A stretch of 64,000 nucleotides of DNA from Salegentibacter lacus (GTDB lineage: Bacteria; Bacteroidota; Bacteroidia; Flavobacteriales; Flavobacteriaceae): assembly GCF_020164555.1 (NCBI RefSeq), contig NZ_JAIQZB010000015.1, forward strand, positions 1-64,000, read 5' to 3'. Below are positions 26,047-33,969 of this stretch, piece after piece. Every line of letters begins with the position of its first letter. Within the stretch, counting starts at the first letter, position 1. A program made the position numbers and the translations under genes. Below the pieces are notes generated by a model. It was given only the letters and a program-made list of their open reading frames with translations, searched no databases and had not been told where the DNA came from.

Positions 26047-26969
26047 AATTTATCAACCTTTAACCAATGAAGAAATGCATCGAACCAGCGATTACTTGTA
26101 CGGTCTGGATTTCCGAGTCCGAAACCGTGGCCTCCGTTTTGATAAAGGTGAAATTCAACAGGCTTGCCTGCTTTATGCCAGGACTCTATTAAACCGAATT
26201 CCCCGTGGAAAAGAAAATCATCGGCAGCAATAACATTAAACATAGGAGGAGCATTCTCCGGTACCTCTACTGCGTTCAAACCACCATAAATGGGAGCAAT
26301 AAAAGCCAGATCCATGGTCTTAGAATTTAAAGTTGAATGCATCGTAAGCCCTGCACCGGCAGAAAAGCCCATCATACCAATATTGGTAGTATCCACACCC
26401 CATTCTTCAGCACGATCCACGATCATAGCATAAGCAGCCTCGGCATCTTCAAGTTGGTTAGACAAATTAGAGCGCGGACGTTCCGGGCGTGGTTCTGGTG
26501 CATCATCTGAAGATTCAGCTGGAGGAGTGGCTGGTCTTTCCATGGACGCCCTAAAATCATCCAGAGATTCAGGAGTTGGATGTAAGCGATATTTTAGTAC
26601 AAAAGCGGTGATTCCCTGATCTGCAAGCGCTTCGGCAACTTCCCAGCCTTCATTACCTAAAGAAAGCCATCTAAAGCCGCCCCCAGGCGCTACAATTACT
26701 GTAGTACCGTTAGCTTTGTCCGGATTAGGCAGGAATGGAGTAAGTGTTGCTTTAGAAATATTTCTTGCCATAGGATCGCCCCACTGGCGAAACCAGGTTT
26801 CCGGGGCAGGCTGATCTTCAACATCACCCGTTTCTAACGGAATAGCATTAGGCTCTTCAGGAGTTTCGAGTGGGTAGATTGTCCCATCTTGCGCCATCAC
26901 TGATGCAGTAAAGAAAAATAAAATCGACCAGATGGCGGACTTAGCTAAGTTAATTGGTGAATTAGACAT
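26022..26969 (-). CDS. Secreted alpha/beta hydrolase, probable (acetyl) esterase
   Basis: 315 residues with a signal peptide (to VMAQ, about residue 27). Alpha/beta hydrolase fold with oxyanion region VIVAPGGGFRWLS, nucleophile Ser in MGFSAGAG (near 203) and His in NGGHGFG near the C-terminus. The fold resembles xylan or oligosaccharide acetyl esterases common in these loci. A Pro/Glu/Arg-rich insertion (about 148-170) is unusual. It has its own intergenic region on both sides with hairpins, so it may be monocistronic. Confidence 0.85.
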   Translation of the reverse strand: MSNSPINLAKSAIWSILFFFTASVMAQDGTIYPLETPEEPNAIPLETGDVEDQPAPETWFRQWGDPMARNISKATLTPFLPNPDKANGTTVIVAPGGGFRWLSLGNEGWEVAEALADQGITAFVLKYRLHPTPESLDDFRASMERPATPPAESSDDAPEPRPERPRSNLSNQLEDAEAAYAMIVDRAEEWGVDTTNIGMMGFSAGAGLTMHSTLNSKTMDLAFIAPIYGGLNAVEVPENAPPMFNVIAADDFLFHGEFGLIESWHKAGKPVEFHLYQNGGHGFGLGNPDRTSNRWFDAFLHWLKVDKFLLSNSQE

Positions 26970-27042
26970 AATAAATTGGTTTTAATGTTATTAATTCAAA
27001 AGATTTATAGTTTATGGTTTTTAAAGTTACACTTACCATCCA

Positions 27043-27097
27043 GTATTAATACATCCGGATCCTCCAATACTTCTACCTACTCAATCTGATCAGATTA
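27043..27097. promoter_or_regulatory. Cluster of perfect palindromes upstream of the hydrolase gene
   Basis: GTATTAATAC (27043-27052) is followed immediately by ATCCGGAT (27053-27060), and a 14-bp perfect palindrome AATCTGATCAGATT lies at 27084-27097. The cluster sits between the SSS symporter stop and the hydrolase start. No -7 box was recognised beside it. Confidence 0.35.
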
Positions 27098-27145
27098 CTG
27101 TATCTATAGAATTGGTTTTTTATTTTAATTCATTAGTTATTTTAA

Positions 27146-28765
27146 TTATTTTCCATTAAAAAATATCATCACACCTGCTACCAAAATCACCACCAAAATT
27201 GAAACTGCAATATCAACCCAGTTATAGCTGTTTTTGTTATTTTGTTTTTCTTCTTCAGAAATTGTCTGGAAAGTAAGATTATCAGTTTTAATTTTTGAAG
27301 GAATACTGGTTAAGAAACTTACCACGGTAATTAGCACTACACAGAAAAGGAAGAACCAGGCCGCAAAGGTTAAAAAGTTAATATCTCCAACCAGGAATAA
27401 GAATCCATCAGGATCTAAGGAATCTTTAAATAATTCCAGGATAATTCTTAGTGCACCTACAATAAAACCAACAACTAAAGTGATAAAAGCTCCGTGCGCG
27501 TTTATACGCTTATAGAAAATACCTAATAAGAATACTGCCGTAATTGGAGGGGCTATGTATGATTGTACTTTCTGCAGATATTCATATAAAACTCCCGAAA
27601 TATTCGCCATAATAGGAATCCAAATAATACCGATGATCACAATAATTACCGTAGCTATTTGCCCGGTTCGCACCAATTTTTTCTCCGGGGTATTTGGTCT
27701 CAATTTTTTATAAATATCTACCGTAAATAACGTAGAACAGGAATTAAACACCGAGGCTAATGAACTCATTAACGCTGCCAGTAAACCGGCGGCTACAAGC
27801 CCCCGTAATCCCGAAGGCAATAAATTACTCATTAAAACCGGAAAGGCTTCATCTGGGCTGTCCCAGTGGAGTTCTCCACGCATTTTAAGGGTAAGTGCGA
27901 TAATACCAGGAATTAAGAATAAAAATACTGGAAGCAATTTTAGTAAAGCACCAAAAATAGTTCCGCGTCTTCCTTCTTTAATATTTTTAGCCGTTAATGC
28001 ACGTTGCACGATATACTGGTCGGTACACCAATACCAGATACCCACAATGGTACTGGTAATTAAAAGAGAAGGCCAGGGGAAATCTGGATCTGAAGCAGAT
28101 CGCCACATATTAAGATATTCCGGGGAAACCGTTTCCTGCATACTGGCCCAGCCTCCTACTTCATCTAAACCGATAAAAGTAAGGGCGGCTGCACCAAGAA
28201 CAAGAATAATGGCTTGCAGGGTTTCAGTATAAACAACTGCCCGCATTCCGCCTAAAACTGTATAAATACCGGTTAAAATTACTGTAGAAAGTGCACCGGT
28301 CCAGAAATTAATTCCGAGTAAGGCAGAAACTACAATCCCTCCCGCATAAATGGTTACCGAAATTTTTGTGAGTACATAGGCAATTATAGAAAATACAGAT
28401 AAAACCCATCTTGACCTGGCGTCAAATCTTTTTTCTAGGAACTCAGGCATCGTAAAAACACCACTCCGGGCGTAAAATGGTAAAAATACCCAACCTAAAA
28501 TAAGTACCACCCAGGCCTGGATTTCATAAATAAGCATAGGCAATTTATCTCCGGCACCGGCTCCAGCCAAACCAACTACGTGTTCTGATCCAATATTAGA
28601 AGCAAAAATTGATGCTCCAACTACAAACCAACCTACATTTCTACCGGCAAGAAAATAATCTTCGGTATTGGATTGTTTTTTTCGAATTACCCAAACAACA
28701 ATTCCCGCTAAAATTAGAAAGTAACCGGCAATCGCAACCCAATCAAAAGTATCTAATGCTTTCAT
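27146..28765 (-). CDS. Sodium/sugar symporter, SSS (SGLT-type) family
   Basis: Inner-membrane sodium-coupled sugar carrier, 539 residues with about 14 hydrophobic helices. The N-terminal DWVAIAGYFLILAGIVVW helix, EDYFLAGRNVGWFVVGASIFASNIGSEH and the long-helix motif WYWCTDQYIVQRAL are typical of the SGLT-like subgroup. It is the last gene of the arabinose operon, 4 bases after the mutarotase, so L-arabinose is the likely substrate, with other pentoses possible. Confidence 0.93.
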   Translation of the reverse strand: MKALDTFDWVAIAGYFLILAGIVVWVIRKKQSNTEDYFLAGRNVGWFVVGASIFASNIGSEHVVGLAGAGAGDKLPMLIYEIQAWVVLILGWVFLPFYARSGVFTMPEFLEKRFDARSRWVLSVFSIIAYVLTKISVTIYAGGIVVSALLGINFWTGALSTVILTGIYTVLGGMRAVVYTETLQAIILVLGAAALTFIGLDEVGGWASMQETVSPEYLNMWRSASDPDFPWPSLLITSTIVGIWYWCTDQYIVQRALTAKNIKEGRRGTIFGALLKLLPVFLFLIPGIIALTLKMRGELHWDSPDEAFPVLMSNLLPSGLRGLVAAGLLAALMSSLASVFNSCSTLFTVDIYKKLRPNTPEKKLVRTGQIATVIIVIIGIIWIPIMANISGVLYEYLQKVQSYIAPPITAVFLLGIFYKRINAHGAFITLVVGFIVGALRIILELFKDSLDPDGFLFLVGDINFLTFAAWFFLFCVVLITVVSFLTSIPSKIKTDNLTFQTISEEEKQNNKNSYNWVDIAVSILVVILVAGVMIFFNGK

Positions 28766-28769
28766 AAAC

Positions 28770-29954
28770 TTATTTCACTGAAAATTTAAAACTTGTTTTT
28801 GAAGAATATGTTTCCCCTGGCTCCAACACTACTGAAGGAAAACCTTCCTGATTTGGAGAATCTGGGTAATGTTGGGTTTCAAGGCAAAATCCACTTCTGT
28901 GACCATAATTGCCCTCCCCATTTGGTTGTGGAAGTGTTCCGTCAAGAAAATTACCGGAATATAACTGAATACCGGGTTCGTTCGTATGTACCTCCAGCAT
29001 TCTTCCACTTTCTTCGTGATAAGCTGAAGCAGCAAATCGCATTCCGCTATCCTGATCGTTTAGCACCCAGCAATGATCGTAACCCTGTCCACGCTCCAGT
29101 TGCTCGTTTTTTTCTTCTATATGCTGTTCAATAGTTTTCGCTTTGCGGAAATCAAAAGGAGTACCGGCCACATCTCTTAATTCACCAGTAGGAATAAGCG
29201 TTTTCTTTACCGGTAAAAATTCATCGGCATTTATTTCCACTTTATGATCTAAAATAGTTTCAGAGAAATCTCCCGAAAGATTAAAATAAGCGTGCTGGGT
29301 TAAATTTATCACCGTTGGTTTATCGGTTGTAGCTTTATAATCAACATCAAGAGCATTATCATCGGTAAGGGTATAAGTAACCGTAGTTTCTAATGTCCCG
29401 GGATAACCTTCTTCCATATCTTCGCTGGTATAGGTTAACTCCAGGGTATTTCCTGTTGCCTTTCCAACAGTCCAAATTACTTTATCAAAGCCTTTTTCGC
29501 CGCCGTGCAAATGATTTTCGCCATCATTTTGGGCCAAGGTATATTCTTCACCATCTAAAGTGAATTTTCCATTAGCGATACGGTTTCCAAAACGGCCTAT
29601 CAAAGCACCAAAAAACGGATTGTCCTTAGTGTATTGTTCCAGGGAATCAAACCCCAGTACCACATTTTCAAATTCATCGTTTTTATCGGGAGCTTTTAAA
29701 GAAGTAATTCTACCACCATAAGTAATTATTTTTACTTCCATTCCATTTTTGTTGATGAGCGTATATTGCGCTACTTTCTCTCCATCTGCCGTGGTACCGT
29801 AGTCTTCTTTTTGCATTTCTGTTTTTGGGCTTTGTTCGGTATTCATTTCATTTTCTTTGGTTTCAGCTTCCCTGTCTCCATTTTTACACTGAATAAAAAA
29901 CAAGGACAGAATGACTATCCCGAAGCCGAAAAGATTATTTTTTGAAATATTCAT
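28770..29954 (-). CDS. Aldose 1-epimerase (mutarotase), probably exported lipoprotein
   Basis: 394 residues. Interconverts alpha and beta anomers of free sugars. The N-terminal hydrophobic stretch ends in FFIQC, a lipobox-like Cys with an atypical Gln before it, followed by an acidic linker. The GalM-type domain shows GRFGNRIANGKF, the first catalytic His in ENHLHGG, the second in LTQHAYFNLSG and the C-terminal Glu in VVLEPGE. Placement between araA and the SSS symporter suggests it prepares the arabinose anomer for uptake. Confidence 0.92.
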   Translation of the reverse strand: MNISKNNLFGFGIVILSLFFIQCKNGDREAETKENEMNTEQSPKTEMQKEDYGTTADGEKVAQYTLINKNGMEVKIITYGGRITSLKAPDKNDEFENVVLGFDSLEQYTKDNPFFGALIGRFGNRIANGKFTLDGEEYTLAQNDGENHLHGGEKGFDKVIWTVGKATGNTLELTYTSEDMEEGYPGTLETTVTYTLTDDNALDVDYKATTDKPTVINLTQHAYFNLSGDFSETILDHKVEINADEFLPVKKTLIPTGELRDVAGTPFDFRKAKTIEQHIEEKNEQLERGQGYDHCWVLNDQDSGMRFAASAYHEESGRMLEVHTNEPGIQLYSGNFLDGTLPQPNGEGNYGHRSGFCLETQHYPDSPNQEGFPSVVLEPGETYSSKTSFKFSVK

Positions 29955-29977
29955 AATTAGATGCGTTAGGTTAGCAA

Positions 29978-31486
29978 TTACATTCCGTGTTGAAACATAT
30001 GGTAATATGCCTCGTTGGCATTTATTTTATCCTTGAACTCTCTTATACTGGTTTTTTCGTCTATAACCAGTAATTCAATCCCGGCGATATCAGCAAAATC
30101 TTCCAAAAATTCGGTAGTCAATGCCTGGGTGTATACCGTATGATGTGCTCCCCCGGCTAAGATCCAGGAGGTAGCTGCAATTTCGAGGTTTGGTTTGGCA
30201 TCCCACAAGACGCGTGCTACCGGCAAATTTGGCAAATCAGCTTCCGGGGCTACTGCTTCTACTTCATTTACAATTAACCTGAACCTATTGCCCATATCTA
30301 TTAAAGAGGCATTTAAAGCCTCGCCCTTTGGCGCGTTGAAAACTAATCTCACAGGGTCTTCTTTTCCACCTATTCCTAATGGGTGAACCTCACAGGTTGG
30401 TTTAGCATCTGCAATTGAAGGACAAATTTCCAGCATATGCGAACCTAAAACATAAGATTTTTGTGGGGTGAAATGGTAAGTGTAATCTTCCATAAAAGAA
30501 GTTCCTTCTTCCAATCCTACAGCCATAACTTTCATCGCACGTAGTAAGGCTGCGGTTTTCCAATCGCCTTCTGCACCAAAACCATAGCCATCGGCCATTA
30601 ATCTTTGTACGGCAATACCCGGTAATTGTTTTAGCTTGCCAAGGTTTTCAAAAGTGTCGGTAAAAGCTTTAAAACTACCTTCATCTAAAAATGAGCGCAA
30701 TCCTAATTCAATTTTCGCGGCATCAACCAAGGAATCTCTTTGCGATCCACCTTCTTTTAGATCATCGCTTAGATTGTAATCGCTTTCATATTTTTTAAGT
30801 AAATCATTTATCTTTTCCTCGGAAATCTTATCGATATGTGCTACAATCTCTGAAGAATCATAACCGTTTATGGCCATTCCAAATTTCATTTCGGCAGCAA
30901 CTTTATCGCCTTCAGTAACCGCAACATTACGCATATTATCGCCAATACGGGCAACTTTAAGATGTTGGAGCTCGTCCCATCCTAAAACCACACGGGACCA
31001 AATTCCTAGTTTTTTCTGAACACGATCGGTTTTCCAGTGTCCTACAATAACCTTACGTTTTTTACGCATACGGCTCATCATAAAACCAAATTCCCTATCG
31101 CCGTGCGCCGACTGGTGGAGATTCATATAATCCATATCAATTTTCCCCCATGGAATTTCGGCATTAAATTGCGTATGTAAATGGCAAAGTGGCTTTTTAA
31201 GTAAGCTTAGTCCTTTTATCCACATTTTAGCGGGAGAGAAAGTATGCATCCAGGCAACAATTCCAATACAGTTTTTATTAGAGTTAGCTTCCTGACAGAT
31301 ATCTGTGATCTCATCGGCCGTTTTCACGGTATCTTTCCAAACTATTTTTAGCGGAAGATGCTTTGATTCGTTAAGTCCGTTTACAATTGCTTTTGAATCT
31401 GCTGCAACCTGGTTTAAGGTTTCATCTCCGTATAAATGCTGGCTACCCGTGACGAACCAGATTTCTTTTGCTTCTATATTTATCAT
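29978..31486 (-). CDS. araA: L-arabinose isomerase
   Basis: Converts L-arabinose to L-ribulose in the cytoplasm. 502 residues, full family length. Recognised from [14 protein letters not shown] at the N-terminus, [18 protein letters not shown] and the metal-site region [15 protein letters not shown]. The C-terminal MFQHGM is also typical. It is separated from araD by a terminator-like hairpin (31512-31546), leaving too little room for a separate promoter, so expression probably depends on read-through. Confidence 0.98.
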   Translation of the reverse strand: MINIEAKEIWFVTGSQHLYGDETLNQVAADSKAIVNGLNESKHLPLKIVWKDTVKTADEITDICQEANSNKNCIGIVAWMHTFSPAKMWIKGLSLLKKPLCHLHTQFNAEIPWGKIDMDYMNLHQSAHGDREFGFMMSRMRKKRKVIVGHWKTDRVQKKLGIWSRVVLGWDELQHLKVARIGDNMRNVAVTEGDKVAAEMKFGMAINGYDSSEIVAHIDKISEEKINDLLKKYESDYNLSDDLKEGGSQRDSLVDAAKIELGLRSFLDEGSFKAFTDTFENLGKLKQLPGIAVQRLMADGYGFGAEGDWKTAALLRAMKVMAVGLEEGTSFMEDYTYHFTPQKSYVLGSHMLEICPSIADAKPTCEVHPLGIGGKEDPVRLVFNAPKGEALNASLIDMGNRFRLIVNEVEAVAPEADLPNLPVARVLWDAKPNLEIAATSWILAGGAHHTVYTQALTTEFLEDFADIAGIELLVIDEKTSIREFKDKINANEAYYHMFQHGM

Positions 31487-31511
31487 TTGAATTCAGAATT
31501 ATTTAGATTTT

Positions 31512-31546
31512 CAAAAAACCCCACAGGTTTTTAAAGCCTGTGAGGT
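31512..31546 (-). terminator. Terminator/attenuator hairpin between araD and araA
   Basis: A 10-bp stem with one U-G pair (minus strand ACCTCACAGG ... CCTGTGGGGT), a 9-base loop and a run of six T, about 26 bases before the araA start. It lies inside what otherwise looks like one operon. Confidence 0.75.
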
Positions 31547-31563
31547 GATTATTGGGATAGATA

Positions 31564-32268
31564 TTAATTTTGACCGTAATAGGCATTTTTGCCATGCTTA
31601 CGCTCGTAATGTTTTTTAATTAGGGAATCCTTCATTCTTGGTGCTTCCGGATTAATTTGTTTGGTAAGTAGTGCCATTTTTGCCACTTCTTCCAATACCT
31701 TGCTGTTGTAAACCGCCTTCGCCGCATCTTTTCCCCAGGTAAAGGGTCCGTGATTTCCAATTAACACCATAGGTACTTCCTCGTAAGAAAGGTTTTTATC
31801 CTTAAAACAATCCAGGATCTGGATCCCGGTGTTGTGCTCATAATTTCCTTCTATAAGTTCATCGCGCATTGGTGGTGCGCAGGGAATATCGGCGGCAAGG
31901 TGATCGGCGTGGGTGGTTCCAAAAATCGGGATGTCTAATTGCGACTGTGCCCAGGCTACCGAATAAGTGGCGTGCGTATGTGCAATTCCACCGATATTTT
32001 CCCAGTTTTTATAAAGAAAAGCATGGGTTTTAGTATCTGAAGATGGTCGCATTTCCCCTTCAATCACATTGTTTTCAAAATCCAGGATTACAATGTCTTC
32101 AGGCTTTAAAGTCTCGTATGGCACACCACTAGGTTTAATGGCAAAAACCTTTTTTTTACGATCTACGGCACTTACGTTTCCAAAGGTGTAAATCACCAGG
32201 TTTAAGGCATCCAGTTCCATATTGGCCTCATAACATTCCTGCTTTAATGCTTTATAATTAGAGCTCAT
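31564..32268 (-). CDS. araD: L-ribulose-5-phosphate 4-epimerase
   Basis: Converts L-ribulose-5-phosphate to D-xylulose-5-phosphate, the link to the pentose phosphate pathway. 234 residues of the class II aldolase fold with zinc ligands in HTHATYSVAW and a third His in the LIGNHGPFTWG region. The start overlaps the araB stop by 11 bases, which implies translational coupling to araB. Confidence 0.97.
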   Translation of the reverse strand: MSSNYKALKQECYEANMELDALNLVIYTFGNVSAVDRKKKVFAIKPSGVPYETLKPEDIVILDFENNVIEGEMRPSSDTKTHAFLYKNWENIGGIAHTHATYSVAWAQSQLDIPIFGTTHADHLAADIPCAPPMRDELIEGNYEHNTGIQILDCFKDKNLSYEEVPMVLIGNHGPFTWGKDAAKAVYNSKVLEEVAKMALLTKQINPEAPRMKDSLIKKHYERKHGKNAYYGQN

Positions 32269-33949
32269 TTACGGTAGATTTTCGGTTAATATTATTTTCT
32301 ACAAAGGCGCCCAATTCTTTATATTCTTCCATCAAGCCGGCGTAAGTTTCCAAAGCTTCGGGTTCAGGGTGATATTCGGCTTCAAAATCGCTACCCAGTT
32401 TTTTACTGGCTTCGATTACATTTGGGTAAAGTCCCGCGGCAACTGCTGCATAAACTGCTGCACCAAGTGCGGGAGCTTCATCTGAGGAAGCAACTTTTAT
32501 GGGCATATTAAGTACGTTGGCGAGGGTTTGCATAATAAAAGGTGATTTACGGGCCACCCCACCAATACCAATTACGCTATTTATTTTCACGCCTTCTTCT
32601 TCAAAACGATCTACAATTTGTTTGGAACCAAAGCAAATGGCATTAATAAGTGCTTTAAAAATATGTGGTGCTTTTGATCCTAGTGAAAGTTTGGTAATCG
32701 CACTTTTTAATTCCTGGTTGGCATCCGGAGTTCTTCGACCGTTAATCCAGTCTAAGGCAATAGGAATACTTTCTGAAAGTGGAATTGCTTCAGCTGCTTC
32801 AGAAAGTTTTTTAATAAAATCTTTATCAATTTCATCTCTAAGCTTTGCTTTTTGTTCTTCGGAAATAATATCAGATTTGAAAACCAAATTCTCTAACGGC
32901 CAGTTCAGCACATCTTTAAACCAGGCCAACACATCGCCGAAAGCCGATTGCCCAGCTTCAAGGCCAATCATTTTTGGGATTACCGATCCATCTACCTGTC
33001 CACAAATACCCTTCACGGTTTTATCGCCAACATTTTCCTGCTCTGAAACTATAATATCACAGGTAGAAGTCCCCATTACCCGAACCAAAGTATGCTTATC
33101 GATTTTTGCACCCACCGCGCCGGAATGCGCATCAAAAGTACCAACCGCGATCACGCAATCGGTAGAAAGACCAAGTTTTTCAGCCCAATCTTTACTCAAG
33201 TTTCCCGCAACTTCATCTGAGGTATACGTTTCAGTATATAACCTGTCACGCAGTTCGCCTAAATATGGATCCAGCTGATTTAAAAATTCTTTAGAAGGTA
33301 ATCCTCCCCAGCTCTCGTGCCACATCGCTTTATGCCCGGCAGCGCAACGACTGCGTTTAAAAGAGGATAAATCCTGATTATCAATGAGCATAAATGTCAT
33401 TAAATCACAATGTTCCATCCAGGAATATGCAGCCTTTTTGACTGCTTCATCCTCACGAATAATATGGGCGATTTTTGCCCAAAACCATTCGGAAGAATAA
33501 ATTCCGCCTTCATATTTGGTATAATCTTCTCCACCCCATTTTCTCGCCAATTCATTGATCTCGTTCGCTTCATCAATAGCGGTGTGGTCCTTCCAAAGCA
33601 CCATCATTGCGTTTGGATTTTCCTTAAAACTTTCTTCAAAAGCTAGCGGAGTCCCTTCTTTAGTAACCGCAATTGGTGAGGAGCCGGTGGTGTCTATACA
33701 AACACCTTTTACAGCTGAACCATCAATGTTACTTTTAGCTAAAACGCCTTTAATGGTTTTTTCCAAACCTTCAATGTGATCTGCCGGATGTTGTCGAAAT
33801 TGATTAGTTGCCGCATTACAGTATTTTCCTTCTTTCCATCTTGGATAATAGTAGGTATCGGTGGCTAGTTCCTCTCCACTCCCGGTATCCACAAGCACTG
33901 CTCTTACCGAGTCGGTTCCGTAATCCAGACCTATAACGTAGTTCTTCAT
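32258..33949 (-). CDS. araB: Ribulokinase
   Basis: FGGY-family kinase that phosphorylates L-ribulose with ATP. 563 residues, as expected for ribulokinase. The N-terminal phosphate loop is YVIGLDYGTDSVRAVLVD, AHSGAVGAK is the central motif, and the C-terminal ATP site holds IGIGGVARKSPFIMQTLANVL and APALGAAVYAA. It follows the GH127 gene by 20 bases and overlaps araD. Confidence 0.98.
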   Translation of the reverse strand: MKNYVIGLDYGTDSVRAVLVDTGSGEELATDTYYYPRWKEGKYCNAATNQFRQHPADHIEGLEKTIKGVLAKSNIDGSAVKGVCIDTTGSSPIAVTKEGTPLAFEESFKENPNAMMVLWKDHTAIDEANEINELARKWGGEDYTKYEGGIYSSEWFWAKIAHIIREDEAVKKAAYSWMEHCDLMTFMLIDNQDLSSFKRSRCAAGHKAMWHESWGGLPSKEFLNQLDPYLGELRDRLYTETYTSDEVAGNLSKDWAEKLGLSTDCVIAVGTFDAHSGAVGAKIDKHTLVRVMGTSTCDIIVSEQENVGDKTVKGICGQVDGSVIPKMIGLEAGQSAFGDVLAWFKDVLNWPLENLVFKSDIISEEQKAKLRDEIDKDFIKKLSEAAEAIPLSESIPIALDWINGRRTPDANQELKSAITKLSLGSKAPHIFKALINAICFGSKQIVDRFEEEGVKINSVIGIGGVARKSPFIMQTLANVLNMPIKVASSDEAPALGAAVYAAVAAGLYPNVIEASKKLGSDFEAEYHPEPEALETYAGLMEEYKELGAFVENNINRKSTVNEL

Positions 33950-33969
33950 TTTAATTGAATCAAATATTT

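Noticed and set aside
33142-33160. Operator-like GCAATCGG inside araB
   Set aside because: The second half of the palindrome is missing and the site lies within coding sequence.
32499-33278. Long open frame of 259 codons on the plus strand inside araB
   Set aside because: It is antisense to a fully conserved ribulokinase, has no family resemblance and starts nowhere near a plausible promoter. It is a by-product of codon use.
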